Shown here piece after piece: positions 5,691 through 11,866 of a stretch of 12,031 bases of DNA (position 1 is its first letter; each line of letters opens with the position of its first letter). Where the stretch lies: the NCBI GenBank assembly GCA_035651595.1, contig DASRFJ010000351.1:1-12031 (forward strand), read 5' to 3'. The translations under genes and the position numbers were made by a program. This stretch comes from JAFARZ01 sp035651595 (GTDB lineage Bacteria; Actinomycetota; Actinomycetes; Streptosporangiales; Streptosporangiaceae). The notes below the pieces were generated by a model that worked only from the letters and a program-made list of their open reading frames with translations, had not been told where the DNA came from and made no database searches.

Positions 5691-7083
5691 CCGAGCTAGG
5701 CGACCAGGTCGCGCCCCCGTCGATGGTGAACCAGACGGTGCCGCTGGTGGCGTCGGCGGGCAGTGCCATGCCGCGCGTGTTCGTGGTCATGCCCACGAAG
5801 CTGAATCCGCCAGCCGGGACCGCGCCGGTCAGCGTCGCCTGGCGCCAGGTGCCGTTGGCCGGCAGCACCGCGATACCGGTGCTGGTCGCGACCATGACGG
5901 TGTTCACCGGGCTTGCCGCGATCGAGGTGGCGACGCCGGCGGTCGGCGGGGTGGACGACTGCTGCCAGCTCTTGCCGCCGTTGACCGAGGTGTAGACGAG
6001 CTTGGCCTGCGTGGCGCCGGCGGGCGGCTGGGCGCAGGCCAGCAGCAGGTTCGTCGCGGTCAGCGCGCCGAGCAGGGCGCCGGAGGGCTGACCGTCCTGT
6101 TGCGGCGTGCCGGTGGCGCACGGGACAGCACCGACCGCCGCCCATCCCGCGGTGCCGTTCACCGGGCCGGCGTACAGGGTGCCGTCCGGGCCGAGCAGGT
6201 AGCCGCGGGCGCCGGTGAGCACGATCGCGGCGGCGCCCGCGTGCTGGGTGGTCAGGTTGGTCGTGGCGGCGCCGACCTTGGTCCAGTCGTCGGCCTTGGC
6301 TGGCGTGGAGTACAGCGTGAACTTCGTGCAGCCGCCGGTGAAGTCCGCGCCGGCGCCGGTGCAGGTGGCCTCGAGCGCGAACGCGCGGGCGCCGACCGTC
6401 TCGACGTCGATCACGCGCGCGCCGTGCGTGGCGACGCGGCGCCAGTGTTCGCCGCCGTCGTGCGTCGCCCACAGTTCGGGGCCGAAGGCCCAGCCGTTGA
6501 TCCCCTCGAGGAACCTGATCTGGCCGACTCCGGTCGACCCGTCCGGCGCGCCGGTGAGCGGCGCGGGCAGGCCGTTCCAGGTCTGGCCGGCGTTCTCGGT
6601 GCGCGCCACCGACGTGCAGTACTGGGTGGCGCAGTCGCCGGGCGTGCCGGCCTGGCCGATCGTGAACACGCGCGTCGCACTCACCGCGGTGACCGACGAC
6701 GGCTGGAAGTTCGGCGGCACCGGGTTGCCGGCCGGCAGCGGGATCGGGGCCGTGGCGGATGCCTCGACGCCGTTGGTGCCGGTGGGGGTGGCCTCGCTCG
6801 CGCTCTTCTCTGGTGACTGGCCGGCCACCGGGGTGCCGCGCTCGACCTGGAGGTTGACGACCTGCGGCACGGTCACCGCGGCGGTTACCACGACGACCGC
6901 GGCGCCGACGGTGGCCGCGAGCTTGCGGGCCTTGCGGCGGCGCGCCCGGCGGCGGATCGCCTCGAAGGTCCCGGGCGGCGGCGGCAGCGGCTCGATCCGG
7001 TCGTGCAGCCAGGTGTCGACGTCGTCGCGGCCGTCACGCCCATCGCGCCCGTCGCGGCCGTTGTCGCGGTCGTGGTTAGCCAT
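5683..7083 (-). CDS. Membrane-anchored beta-propeller protein, putative anti-sigma/sensor partner
   Basis: A 466-residue protein whose name I cannot give. Residues 1-54 are cytoplasmic, with GRD repeats (8-20), a DTWLHDRIEPLPPPPGTFEAI segment (23-43) and a basic cluster RRRARRRKARK (44-54). One membrane helix follows (55-76). The rest should lie outside the cell. It carries at least four Asp-box motifs of BNR/sialidase-like propellers: TENAGQTW (162-169), THDGGEHW (207-214), VNGGKSW (367-373) and TIDGGATW (453-460). Six cysteines (151, 156, 241, 252, 322, 350) suggest disulfides. The ATG at 7083 overlaps the sigma-factor gene by 8 bases; a GTG at 7092 is an alternative. Coupling to an ECF sigma gene plus a single membrane helix suggests an anti-sigma factor sensing an outer signal. 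It lacks the usual HxxxCxxC zinc motif, so binding to sigma is inferred only from context. Confidence 0.8.
   Translation of the reverse strand: MANHDRDNGRDGRDGRDGRDDVDTWLHDRIEPLPPPPGTFEAIRRRARRRKARKLAATVGAAVVVVTAAVTVPQVVNLQVERGTPVAGQSPEKSASEATPTGTNGVEASATAPIPLPAGNPVPPNFQPSSVTAVSATRVFTIGQAGTPGDCATQYCTSVARTENAGQTWNGLPAPLTGAPDGSTGVGQIRFLEGINGWAFGPELWATHDGGEHWRRVATHGARVIDVETVGARAFALEATCTGAGADFTGGCTKFTLYSTPAKADDWTKVGAATTNLTTQHAGAAAIVLTGARGYLLGPDGTLYAGPVNGTAGWAAVGAVPCATGTPQQDGQPSGALLGALTATNLLLACAQPPAGATQAKLVYTSVNGGKSWQQSSTPPTAGVATSIAASPVNTVMVATSTGIAVLPANGTWRQATLTGAVPAGGFSFVGMTTNTRGMALPADATSGTVWFTIDGGATWSPSSVR
7021..7062 (-). repeat. Coding GRD tandem repeat
   Basis: Residues 8-21 of the propeller protein read as four GRD units plus flanking Asn and Asp, encoded by a near-regular 9-base repeat. 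This short charged tract sits at the cytoplasmic N-terminus and is a place where repeat number may vary between strains. Confidence 0.65.
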
Positions 7084-7639
7084 CGCGCTCACCCAGCGCG
7101 GTCTTGAGCCGGGCCCGCGCGGCGAACAGGTCCGCCTTGATCGTGCCTTCGGGCCGGTGCAGCAGGGTGGCGACCTCCCGGATCGCGAAGCCCGCGTAGT
7201 AGTGCAGCAGGAAGGGGTCGCGAAGCTTCGGCGGCAGGGACTCGATCAGGTTGCGGACGTCGACGTCCTGGCCCGGCTGGATGACCGGGTCCGCGTCGAC
7301 GCCGGCGGTCACGCTGCGGATCGCCCGCCGTTCCCGCTCGGTCTTGCGCCAGTGATCCCTGACGAGGTTCGTTGCGATCATGTACAGGTAGCTTTGCGGA
7401 TTGTCCACCCGCGTCCAGCGCCCCAGGAGCCGGACGAAGGCCTCGGACGCGATCTCGTGGGCGGTGTCGTCGTCGTCCACCAGGCGGCGGACCCAGCCGG
7501 CCAGCCGCGGGTACGTGGTGCGGAACAGGTCGTCGGCGGCAACGGCTGTGCTGGTCCTGACTGCGTTAGCGGGGCCGGCTGTGCCGGCGGGCCCGCTGTC
7601 CGCCGCGCCGCTAGCGGCGGTACCACCATCCGCACCCAC
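7076..7639 (-). CDS. ECF-type RNA polymerase sigma factor
   Basis: With the start chosen here the protein has 187 residues, a normal size for extracytoplasmic-function sigma factors. Region 2 spans about 36-101 (DDLFRTTYPRLAGWVRRLV to NLVRDHWRK) and binds the core enzyme and the -10 element. Region 4 spans about 128-181 (LIESLPPKLRDPFLLHYYAGF, then an HTH in IREVATLLHRPEGTIKADLFAARARL) and binds the -35 element. The GTG at 7639 has AAGGGAG five bases upstream. The same frame stays open to 7792 but the extra part is low in family features. The gene ends inside the start of the membrane propeller gene, typical of a sigma/anti-sigma pair. GGAAC words upstream (7703-7707 and 7686-7690) resemble ECF -35 elements and hint at autoregulation. 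Confidence 0.88.
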   Translation of the reverse strand: MGADGGTAASGAADSGPAGTAGPANAVRTSTAVAADDLFRTTYPRLAGWVRRLVDDDDTAHEIASEAFVRLLGRWTRVDNPQSYLYMIATNLVRDHWRKTERERRAIRSVTAGVDADPVIQPGQDVDVRNLIESLPPKLRDPFLLHYYAGFAIREVATLLHRPEGTIKADLFAARARLKTALGERDG

Positions 7640-7644
7640 CGGTT

Positions 7645-7651
7645 CTCCCTT
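7645..7651 (-). promoter_or_regulatory. Shine-Dalgarno AAGGGAG deciding the sigma-factor start
   Basis: AAGGGAG on the minus strand lies five bases before the in-frame GTG at 7639. It is the best ribosome-binding match among possible starts of this frame and supports the shorter 187-residue product over the version beginning at 7792. Confidence 0.55.
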
Positions 7652-7899
7652 GGGGAAGGCCCCCGCGGGCACCGGGACAAGCGTAGTTCCCCGGCGGCCC
7701 ACGTTCCCACTGCCTGGCAAGATTACCGCGTAGGACCCGGTTGGGCCCCCTCTCGGCGGCCGAGCCTCCAGGACGCCCGCCTGATACGCCAAGGTCTACC
7801 ACACTTCCGCTCGTCGATCCCAGCCCGAGTTGCCTGGGACGACGACCCCGCCATCGCCCGGTCCGGGCGCGCCCCCGTGACCGCCCGGACCACAGCTGC

Positions 7900-7933
7900 G
7901 CGCAGAGCAGGTCCTGCTCTGCGCTCTTAAGAG
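7900..7933. repeat. 25-bp perfect palindrome plus adjoining 10-bp palindrome
   Basis: GCGCAGAGCAGG (7900-7911) is followed by one base and its exact complement (7913-7924). The last base is shared with CTCTTAAGAG (7924-7933), itself a perfect palindrome. With a 1-base centre it cannot form a good short hairpin without opening several pairs, so a dimeric protein-binding site fits better than a terminator. It lies about 260 bases upstream of the sigma-factor start and 310 upstream of the mutase gene. Confidence 0.7.
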
Positions 7934-8047
7934 ACGACGGATCGGCGCGTTCGGTTGCGGTCAGTTTCACAATTTCTCCAAAAACTTCCAGAACCCCACG
8001 CACGCCTACGATCCCAGAGTCCCCCACCAACGTGGCAAACCCGAACC

Positions 8048-8129
8048 AACGTGGAAGATAAGCCGTTCGTGCCGGATTGACCCCCGCGGCCGGGGGTCAG
8101 ACCACCACGAACGGCAAATCCGGCACGTT
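8048..8129. repeat. 82-nt nested palindromic repeat, copy B
   Basis: This has the same design and exact length as the element at 264-345, with about 57 of 82 positions identical in an ungapped alignment by eye. Outer arms are AACGTG/CACGTT (8048-8053, 8124-8129). Middle arms are GCCGTTCGTG and its exact complement (8062-8071, 8106-8115). The inner stem has nine pairs, TGACCCCCG with its complement (8078-8086, 8091-8099), and a 4-base loop. Linkers are symmetric again, 8 and 6 bases. At one position of the middle stem the pair is G-C here but T-G in copy A, so pairing is kept while sequence changes. An extra outer-arm copy (CCAACGTGG) precedes it at 8027. It is upstream of the mutase promoter, so it cannot simply be a terminator of that gene. 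Confidence 0.85.
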
Positions 8130-8189
8130 ATCCCGCCGCCGGGCGCCGCCGGCCGTCGCCGGGCACCCGGCCGCGCGCCCACCGCCGGA

Positions 8190-8223
8190 TAGACTCGGAG
8201 CAAGATAGTAGGACGTCCTACTA
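8190..8223 (+). promoter_or_regulatory. Likely promoter and operator of the mutase gene
   Basis: TAGACT (8190-8195) fits a -10 box and would place transcription start near 8202. Immediately after it stands TAGTAGGACGTCCTACTA (8206-8223), a perfect 18-bp palindrome, followed by GGAGG (8233-8237) seven bases before the ATG. A palindrome between start point and ribosome site is the usual place for a TetR- or MarR-type repressor to block transcription. No good -35 is visible. The binding protein is unknown; the MarR regulator at 5187-5690 is one candidate. Confidence 0.6.
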
Positions 8224-8244
8224 AATACCTCCGGAGGCAGGATC

Positions 8245-9912
8245 ATGGACGCTCAGGCCGACGGGCGAGGCCGCTGGCAAGCCAGGTACGAGCAGGCGAA
8301 GAAGCGAGACGCGGACTTCAGCACGCTGTCCGGGCTCGAGGTGGACCCGGTGTACGGGCCGGCGCCGGACGCCGTCGTCCCGGGCATGGAGCGGATCGGC
8401 TGGCCGGGGGAGTTCCCGTACACCCGGGGCCTGTACGCCACCGGATACCGCGGCAAGACGTGGACGATCCGTCAGTTCTCCGGGTTCGGCAACGCGCGGC
8501 AGACCAACGAGCGGTACAAGATGCTGCTCGCGGCCGGGGGCGCCGGGCTGTCCGTGGCGTTTGACATGCCGACGCTGATGGGCCGCGACTCCGACGATCC
8601 GCACGCGCTCGGCGAGGTCGGCCACTGCGGTGTGGCGATCGACTCGGCCGCCGACATGGAGGTCTTGTTCGACGGCATCTCGCTGGCCGATATCACGACG
8701 TCGATGACGATCAGCGGGCCCGCGGTGCCGATCTTCTGCATGTATCTGGTGGCCGCGGAGCGGCAGGGCGCGGACCTGTCCGCCCTGGACGGGACGCTGC
8801 AGACCGACATCTTCAAGGAGTACATCGCGCAGAAGGAGTGGCTGTTCGCCCCCAATCCGCACCTGCGGCTGATCGGTGACCTGATGGAGTACTGCGCGCG
8901 GAACATCCCGCGGTACAAGCCGCTGTCGGTGTCCGGGTACCACATCAGGGAGGCAGGCTCCACCGCGGCGCAGGAACTCGCGTTCACGCTCGCTGACGGC
9001 TTCGGCTACGTGGAGCTGGGCCAGTCGCGCGGCCTGGACGTGGACGACTTCGCGCCCGGCCTGTCGTTTTTCTTCGACGCGCACATCGACTTCTTCGAGG
9101 AGATCGCGAAGTTCCGCGCGGCCCGGCGGATCTGGGCGCGATGGCTGCGCGACACCTACGGCGCGAAGACCGAACGCGCGCAGTGGCTGCGGTTCCACAC
9201 CCAGACGGCCGGTGTCTCGCTCACCGCGCAGCAGCCGGAGAACAACGTGGTGCGCACCGCGATCGAGGCGCTCGCCGCGGTGCTCGGCGGTACCAACTCG
9301 CTGCACACCAACGCGCTGGACGAGGTGCTCGCGCTGCCGGGGGAGGCCGCTGCGGAGACCGCGCTGCGCACCCAGCAGGTGATCATGGAGGAGTCCGGCG
9401 TGGTCAACGTCGCCGACCCGCTCGGCGGCTCGTGGTATGTGGAGGCGCTGACCGACCGGATCGAGGCCGAGGCGGAGGCGATCTTCGCCAGAATCCGGGA
9501 GATGAGCCCGGACGGCACGATGACCGGCGGCATCCTGCGCGGCATCGACGACGGGTGGTTCAACAGGGAGATCGCGGAGGCGAGCTTCACCTACCAGCAG
9601 AAGCTGGAGAAGGGTGAGAAGAAGATCGTCGGCGTCAACGCGCACACCGGGACGGTGGCCCGCCCGCTGGAGATCTTGCGGATCAGCCCGGAAGTCGAGC
9701 GCGAGCAGGTCGCCGTGCTCGGCCGGCGTCGCACGGAACGCGACCAGGAAGCGGTGGACGCGACGCTGGCGGCGCTGGTCGCGGCGGCGCGGACCGATGA
9801 GAACTTGATCCCGCCGATGCTCGACGCGGCGCGCGCCGAAGCCACCCTCGGCGAGATCTGCGGCGCGCTGCGAGAGGAGTGGGGCGGGTACGCGGAGCCG
9901 CCGGCGTTCTGA
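8245..9912 (+). CDS. icmA: AdoCbl-dependent acyl-CoA mutase large subunit, isobutyryl-CoA mutase type
   Basis: This 555-residue protein is the TIM-barrel substrate-binding part of the methylmalonyl-CoA mutase family; the C-terminal B12-binding domain with its DxHxxG motif is absent, so a separate small subunit must supply it. Numbering runs eleven behind the Propionibacterium mutase: H233 in SGYHIREAG equals its H244. At the two substrate-determining sites this protein has F78 (TIRQFSGF) where methylmalonyl-CoA mutase has Y89, and Q196 (YIAQKEW) in place of R207. Phe and Gln are the pair of isobutyryl-CoA mutase (F80/Q198 in the Streptomyces cinnamonensis enzyme). It should therefore interconvert isobutyryl- and n-butyryl-CoA, connecting valine breakdown with butyrate metabolism. 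DMPTLMGRDSDDP and GGTNSLHTNALDE are further family blocks. The start has GGAGG at seven bases. No small subunit gene is in the window. MeaB at 4283 is the probable partner GTPase. Confidence 0.9.
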   Translation: MDAQADGRGRWQARYEQAKKRDADFSTLSGLEVDPVYGPAPDAVVPGMERIGWPGEFPYTRGLYATGYRGKTWTIRQFSGFGNARQTNERYKMLLAAGGAGLSVAFDMPTLMGRDSDDPHALGEVGHCGVAIDSAADMEVLFDGISLADITTSMTISGPAVPIFCMYLVAAERQGADLSALDGTLQTDIFKEYIAQKEWLFAPNPHLRLIGDLMEYCARNIPRYKPLSVSGYHIREAGSTAAQELAFTLADGFGYVELGQSRGLDVDDFAPGLSFFFDAHIDFFEEIAKFRAARRIWARWLRDTYGAKTERAQWLRFHTQTAGVSLTAQQPENNVVRTAIEALAAVLGGTNSLHTNALDEVLALPGEAAAETALRTQQVIMEESGVVNVADPLGGSWYVEALTDRIEAEAEAIFARIREMSPDGTMTGGILRGIDDGWFNREIAEASFTYQQKLEKGEKKIVGVNAHTGTVARPLEILRISPEVEREQVAVLGRRRTERDQEAVDATLAALVAAARTDENLIPPMLDAARAEATLGEICGALREEWGGYAEPPAF

Positions 9913-9925
9913 TCGCTCGGTACGG

Positions 9926-10318
9926 TCAGGCCGGGCTGGCGATCGGGAGCCCGGCCTCCTTGGCGGCGGCGAGCAGCCGCTTGTCGTAGGCGACAAACGC
10001 GATGAGGTCCCGCTTGAGTGCCAGCGCGGACGCGAGGTGGATGGCGTGCACGGTGCTCAGCGACTTGGGCGGGACGGTCGCCGAGGTGTCCAGCACGTCG
10101 GGGGTCAGCGCCACCTTGCCGATCCGCCTGATCACCCGGTAGCTGCGGGGCAGCGCACCCGGCTCGGCCAGCCAGACGGCGCGCGGCACCTCGGAACGAT
10201 GCAGCACGCTCGACACCAGCGGCTGATCGGCGCGCTCGGCGAGCCAGCGGGCCAGCGCGCGCGATTCCGGCTCGACCAGCGCGAGCTTGACGAGCGCGGA
10301 GGAGTCGAGATAGATCAC
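9926..10318 (-). CDS. vapC: PIN-domain toxin, VapC-like, with one catalytic acid replaced
   Basis: A 130-residue PIN-domain protein, normally a Mg-dependent ribonuclease toxin of type II systems. Expected acidic residues are D5 (MIYLDSSALVKL), E43 (SSVLHRSEVPRAV) and D112 (FVAYDKRLL). In the usual DAIHLA motif the first residue is instead histidine: VHAIHLASAL (90-99), H91 encoded by CAC at 10046-10048, one base from GAC. Nuclease activity may therefore be reduced or altered. The start is GTG, overlapping the antitoxin stop in a 4-base GTGA, so translation is coupled. It ends 13 bases from the convergent mutase stop. The fold assignment is firm; toxicity is not. Confidence 0.9.
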   Translation of the reverse strand: MIYLDSSALVKLALVEPESRALARWLAERADQPLVSSVLHRSEVPRAVWLAEPGALPRSYRVIRRIGKVALTPDVLDTSATVPPKSLSTVHAIHLASALALKRDLIAFVAYDKRLLAAAKEAGLPIASPA

Positions 10319-10662
10319 TGCGCCTCGTCCCGTCTCTCCTGGAGGATCTCGCTCGCGGGCGCTCCGCCGGCCGCCGGATAGGGCTCTATGTCGGTGACGC
10401 CGCCCGGCTCCTCGGCCGGCTCGATCAGCCCCGCGGCGATCCAGCGCTCCAGCGGGCTGTCGATGTCCTTGGCCGGGACAAGCTGCGCGACGAGGCGGCC
10501 GCGATTTGTGATGTCGACCGTGTAGCCCTTTTCCGCGAGATCAACGTAGATGCTGGCGTGCTGGCGAAGCTCCCTGATGCCGATCTGGGTAACCGCGGCC
10601 GGTCTCGGCTGGACGCCCCCGGGATCGTCCCAGTCCTCGTCGTCAACCGATGGGTTACTCAT
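10315..10662 (-). CDS. Phd/YefM-family antitoxin
   Basis: A 115-residue protein whose central part VTQIGIRELRQHASIYVDLAEKGYTVDITNRGRLVAQLVP (24-63) is the DNA-binding dimer fold of the Phd/YefM (prevent-host-death) family. The C-terminal half (65-115), with acidic and helical stretches, would wrap the toxin's active site. An acidic N-terminal extension (1-22) is longer than common for the family. The ATG at 10662 is preferred; an in-frame TTG at 10680 would add six residues inside the operator. It lies directly upstream of the PIN toxin with a 4-base overlap, and its promoter region holds two inverted repeats, as expected for an autoregulated pair. It neutralises the neighbouring toxin and likely represses the operon. 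Confidence 0.9.
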   Translation of the reverse strand: MSNPSVDDEDWDDPGGVQPRPAAVTQIGIRELRQHASIYVDLAEKGYTVDITNRGRLVAQLVPAKDIDSPLERWIAAGLIEPAEEPGGVTDIEPYPAAGGAPASEILQERRDEAQ

Positions 10663-10671
10663 GCCGGGACC

Positions 10672-10710
10672 GTAGCACAATGGATGCTACCGTGTCAGCG
10701 ACCGACACGG
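10672..10710. promoter_or_regulatory. Two adjacent inverted repeats, likely toxin-antitoxin operator
   Basis: The first repeat has arms GTAGCA and TGCTAC (10672-10677, 10685-10690), the second CCGTGTC and GACACGG (10690-10696, 10704-10710). Both have 7-base centres and they lie 19 bp centre to centre, nearly two helix turns, so two dimers could bind the same face. On the minus strand TAGCAT (10684-10689) could be the antitoxin -10 box, placing the first repeat over the promoter. On the plus strand TACCGT (10688-10693) could serve the thioredoxin gene, so one regulator could affect both directions. Confidence 0.55.
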
Positions 10711-10745
10711 ACGGGCCAGCGGCGCGCATACGGCAGGATGGAGAT

Positions 10746-11714
10746 ATGCAACCGCGAGATTTTTCGCTTTACGGAGCTGTCGACCTCGGTGCGCGGCAGG
10801 CGGCCGCTCAGCGCAGACAGCAGACGGCGCAGGCCGGTGCGGGCGGCGCCGGAGAGGGCAACGGGGCCGGCGCAGGGACGGTCATCGAGGTAACGGAGCA
10901 GACCTTCAACACCGACGTTGTCGAGCGCTCCCGCACCACGCCGGTGATCTTGGACCTGTGGGCCGAGTGGTGCGGGCCGTGCAAGCAGCTCAGCCCGGTG
11001 CTGGAAAAGCTCGCCGCAGAGGCGGGCGGCCAGTGGATCCTGGCCAAGGTGGACGTCGACGCCAATCCGCAGCTCAGCGCCGCGCTTCAGGTGCAGAGCA
11101 TCCCGATGGTGGTCGCCGTGATCGGCGGGCAGCTCGTCGACGGGTTCCTCGGTGCGCTGCCCGAGGCCCAGGTCAAGCAGTGGATCGGCCAGGTCATGAG
11201 CGTCGCGGGGAAGATGGGCGTGACCGGGTCCGGGTCCGGCGGTGCCGCGACGGAGGCCGCTGACGGTGAGCCTGACCCGCTGAGTGCCGCCGCTGACGCG
11301 ATACCCGACGCGTACGACGAGGCGCGCCAGGCGATGGAGCGCGGCGACTTCGACGCCGCGGCGAAGATCTTCGAGGCCGAGCTGGCGCAGGCGCCGGCCG
11401 ACCCGATCGCGACGACCGGGCTCGCCCAGGTCAACCTCATCCGCCGGGTCAGCTCCTACGACGAGCCCGCGGTCCGCCGCGCCGCCGCCGAACACCCGGC
11501 CGATCCGGCCGCGCAGAACAAGGTCGCCGACATCGACCTGGCCTCCGGCCGGGTGGACGAGGCCTTCGACCGCCTCCTCGGCGTCGTCCGCCGCACCACC
11601 GGCGAGGACCGCGAGACGGCCAGGGCCCACCTGGTCGGCCTGTTCGAAATCTTCCCCCCGCGCGACCCCCGCGTCACCAAGGCCCGCGCCACCCTCTCGT
11701 CCCTCCTCTTCTAA
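10746..11714 (+). CDS. Thioredoxin-domain protein with C-terminal TPR region (YbbN/CnoX-like)
   Basis: A 322-residue cytoplasmic protein. Residues 1-44 are a Gln/Ala/Gly-rich linker-like N-terminus after MQPRDFSLYGAVDLG. Residues 45-152 form a thioredoxin fold with the redox centre WCGPC (75-79) and the cis-proline P120 in QSIPMV. Residues 186-322 are helical repeats of the TPR type found in YbbN, for example AYDEARQAMERGDFDAAAKIFEAEL (189-213) and DIDLASGRVDEAFDRLLGVV (262-281). YbbN/CnoX of E. coli is a chaperone-like holdase, but there the active site differs; the complete CGPC here predicts real disulfide chemistry. The ATG at 10746 has AGGA seven bases upstream (10735-10738). A longer opening from 10650 would run through the toxin-antitoxin operator and is unlikely. 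The gene is divergent from the antitoxin and appears to be a single unit. Confidence 0.92.
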   Translation: MQPRDFSLYGAVDLGARQAAAQRRQQTAQAGAGGAGEGNGAGAGTVIEVTEQTFNTDVVERSRTTPVILDLWAEWCGPCKQLSPVLEKLAAEAGGQWILAKVDVDANPQLSAALQVQSIPMVVAVIGGQLVDGFLGALPEAQVKQWIGQVMSVAGKMGVTGSGSGGAATEAADGEPDPLSAAADAIPDAYDEARQAMERGDFDAAAKIFEAELAQAPADPIATTGLAQVNLIRRVSSYDEPAVRRAAAEHPADPAAQNKVADIDLASGRVDEAFDRLLGVVRRTTGEDRETARAHLVGLFEIFPPRDPRVTKARATLSSLLF

Positions 11715-11866
11715 CCCCACCCGGTTCCAACCCCACCCTGGCCGCGGCGCACCCCGCCGGCATCATTGCGCCAACCATCCCCCGCCAGCGACGGCACCCG
11801 CGCGGGCCGGCGTCGGCGTGCGCGCGGCTCCTGTCGAGGCAATTTGCCGGATTTGTTCCTTATGCC
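11715..11866. other. Non-coding stretch before the right end repeat
   Basis: Together with the right repeat this makes more than 300 bases without a gene. It begins with AACCCCACCC twice in close succession (from 11714 and about 11730), then GC-rich sequence without a clear hairpin, and GGCAATTTGCC (11838-11848), a small palindrome beside GCCGGATTTG, a word shared with the complement of the palindromic repeat at 8048-8129. No gene or RNA is recognised. Confidence 0.55.

Larger units (their letters stand above)
7640..8244. other. Long divergent intergenic region
   Basis: About 600 bases separate the sigma-factor start from the mutase start. From left to right they hold the sigma ribosome site, two GGAAC words that may be ECF -35 elements, a 25-bp perfect palindrome with an adjoining 10-bp palindrome (7900-7933), a locally A/T-richer patch near 7965-7995, two copies of CCAACGTGG 19 bases apart (8027-8035 and 8046-8054), the second 82-nt nested palindrome (8048-8129), and the mutase promoter/operator (8190-8223). 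Open frames across it, such as one on the minus strand to 8030, show no family features and lack good starts. Confidence 0.6.

Noticed and set aside
7611..8030. A possible 139-residue gene upstream of the sigma factor on the minus strand
   Set aside because: It starts at TTG without a ribosome site, overlaps the sigma gene out of frame, crosses the 25-bp palindrome and turns low-complexity; no motif supports it.
8621..8627. GCCACTG, the core of the B12-box of cobalamin riboswitches
   Set aside because: It lies inside the mutase coding region at the conserved GHCGV residues, without the surrounding riboswitch helices, so it is a chance match.
8221..9996. A 591-residue open frame on the minus strand
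   Set aside because: It runs opposite the clearly recognisable mutase gene and has only the low-complexity composition expected of a GC-rich shadow frame.
11838..11855. Possible third, decayed copy of the 82-nt palindrome
   Set aside because: Only about ten bases (GCCGGATTTG) and a small palindrome are shared; the three nested stems are absent.
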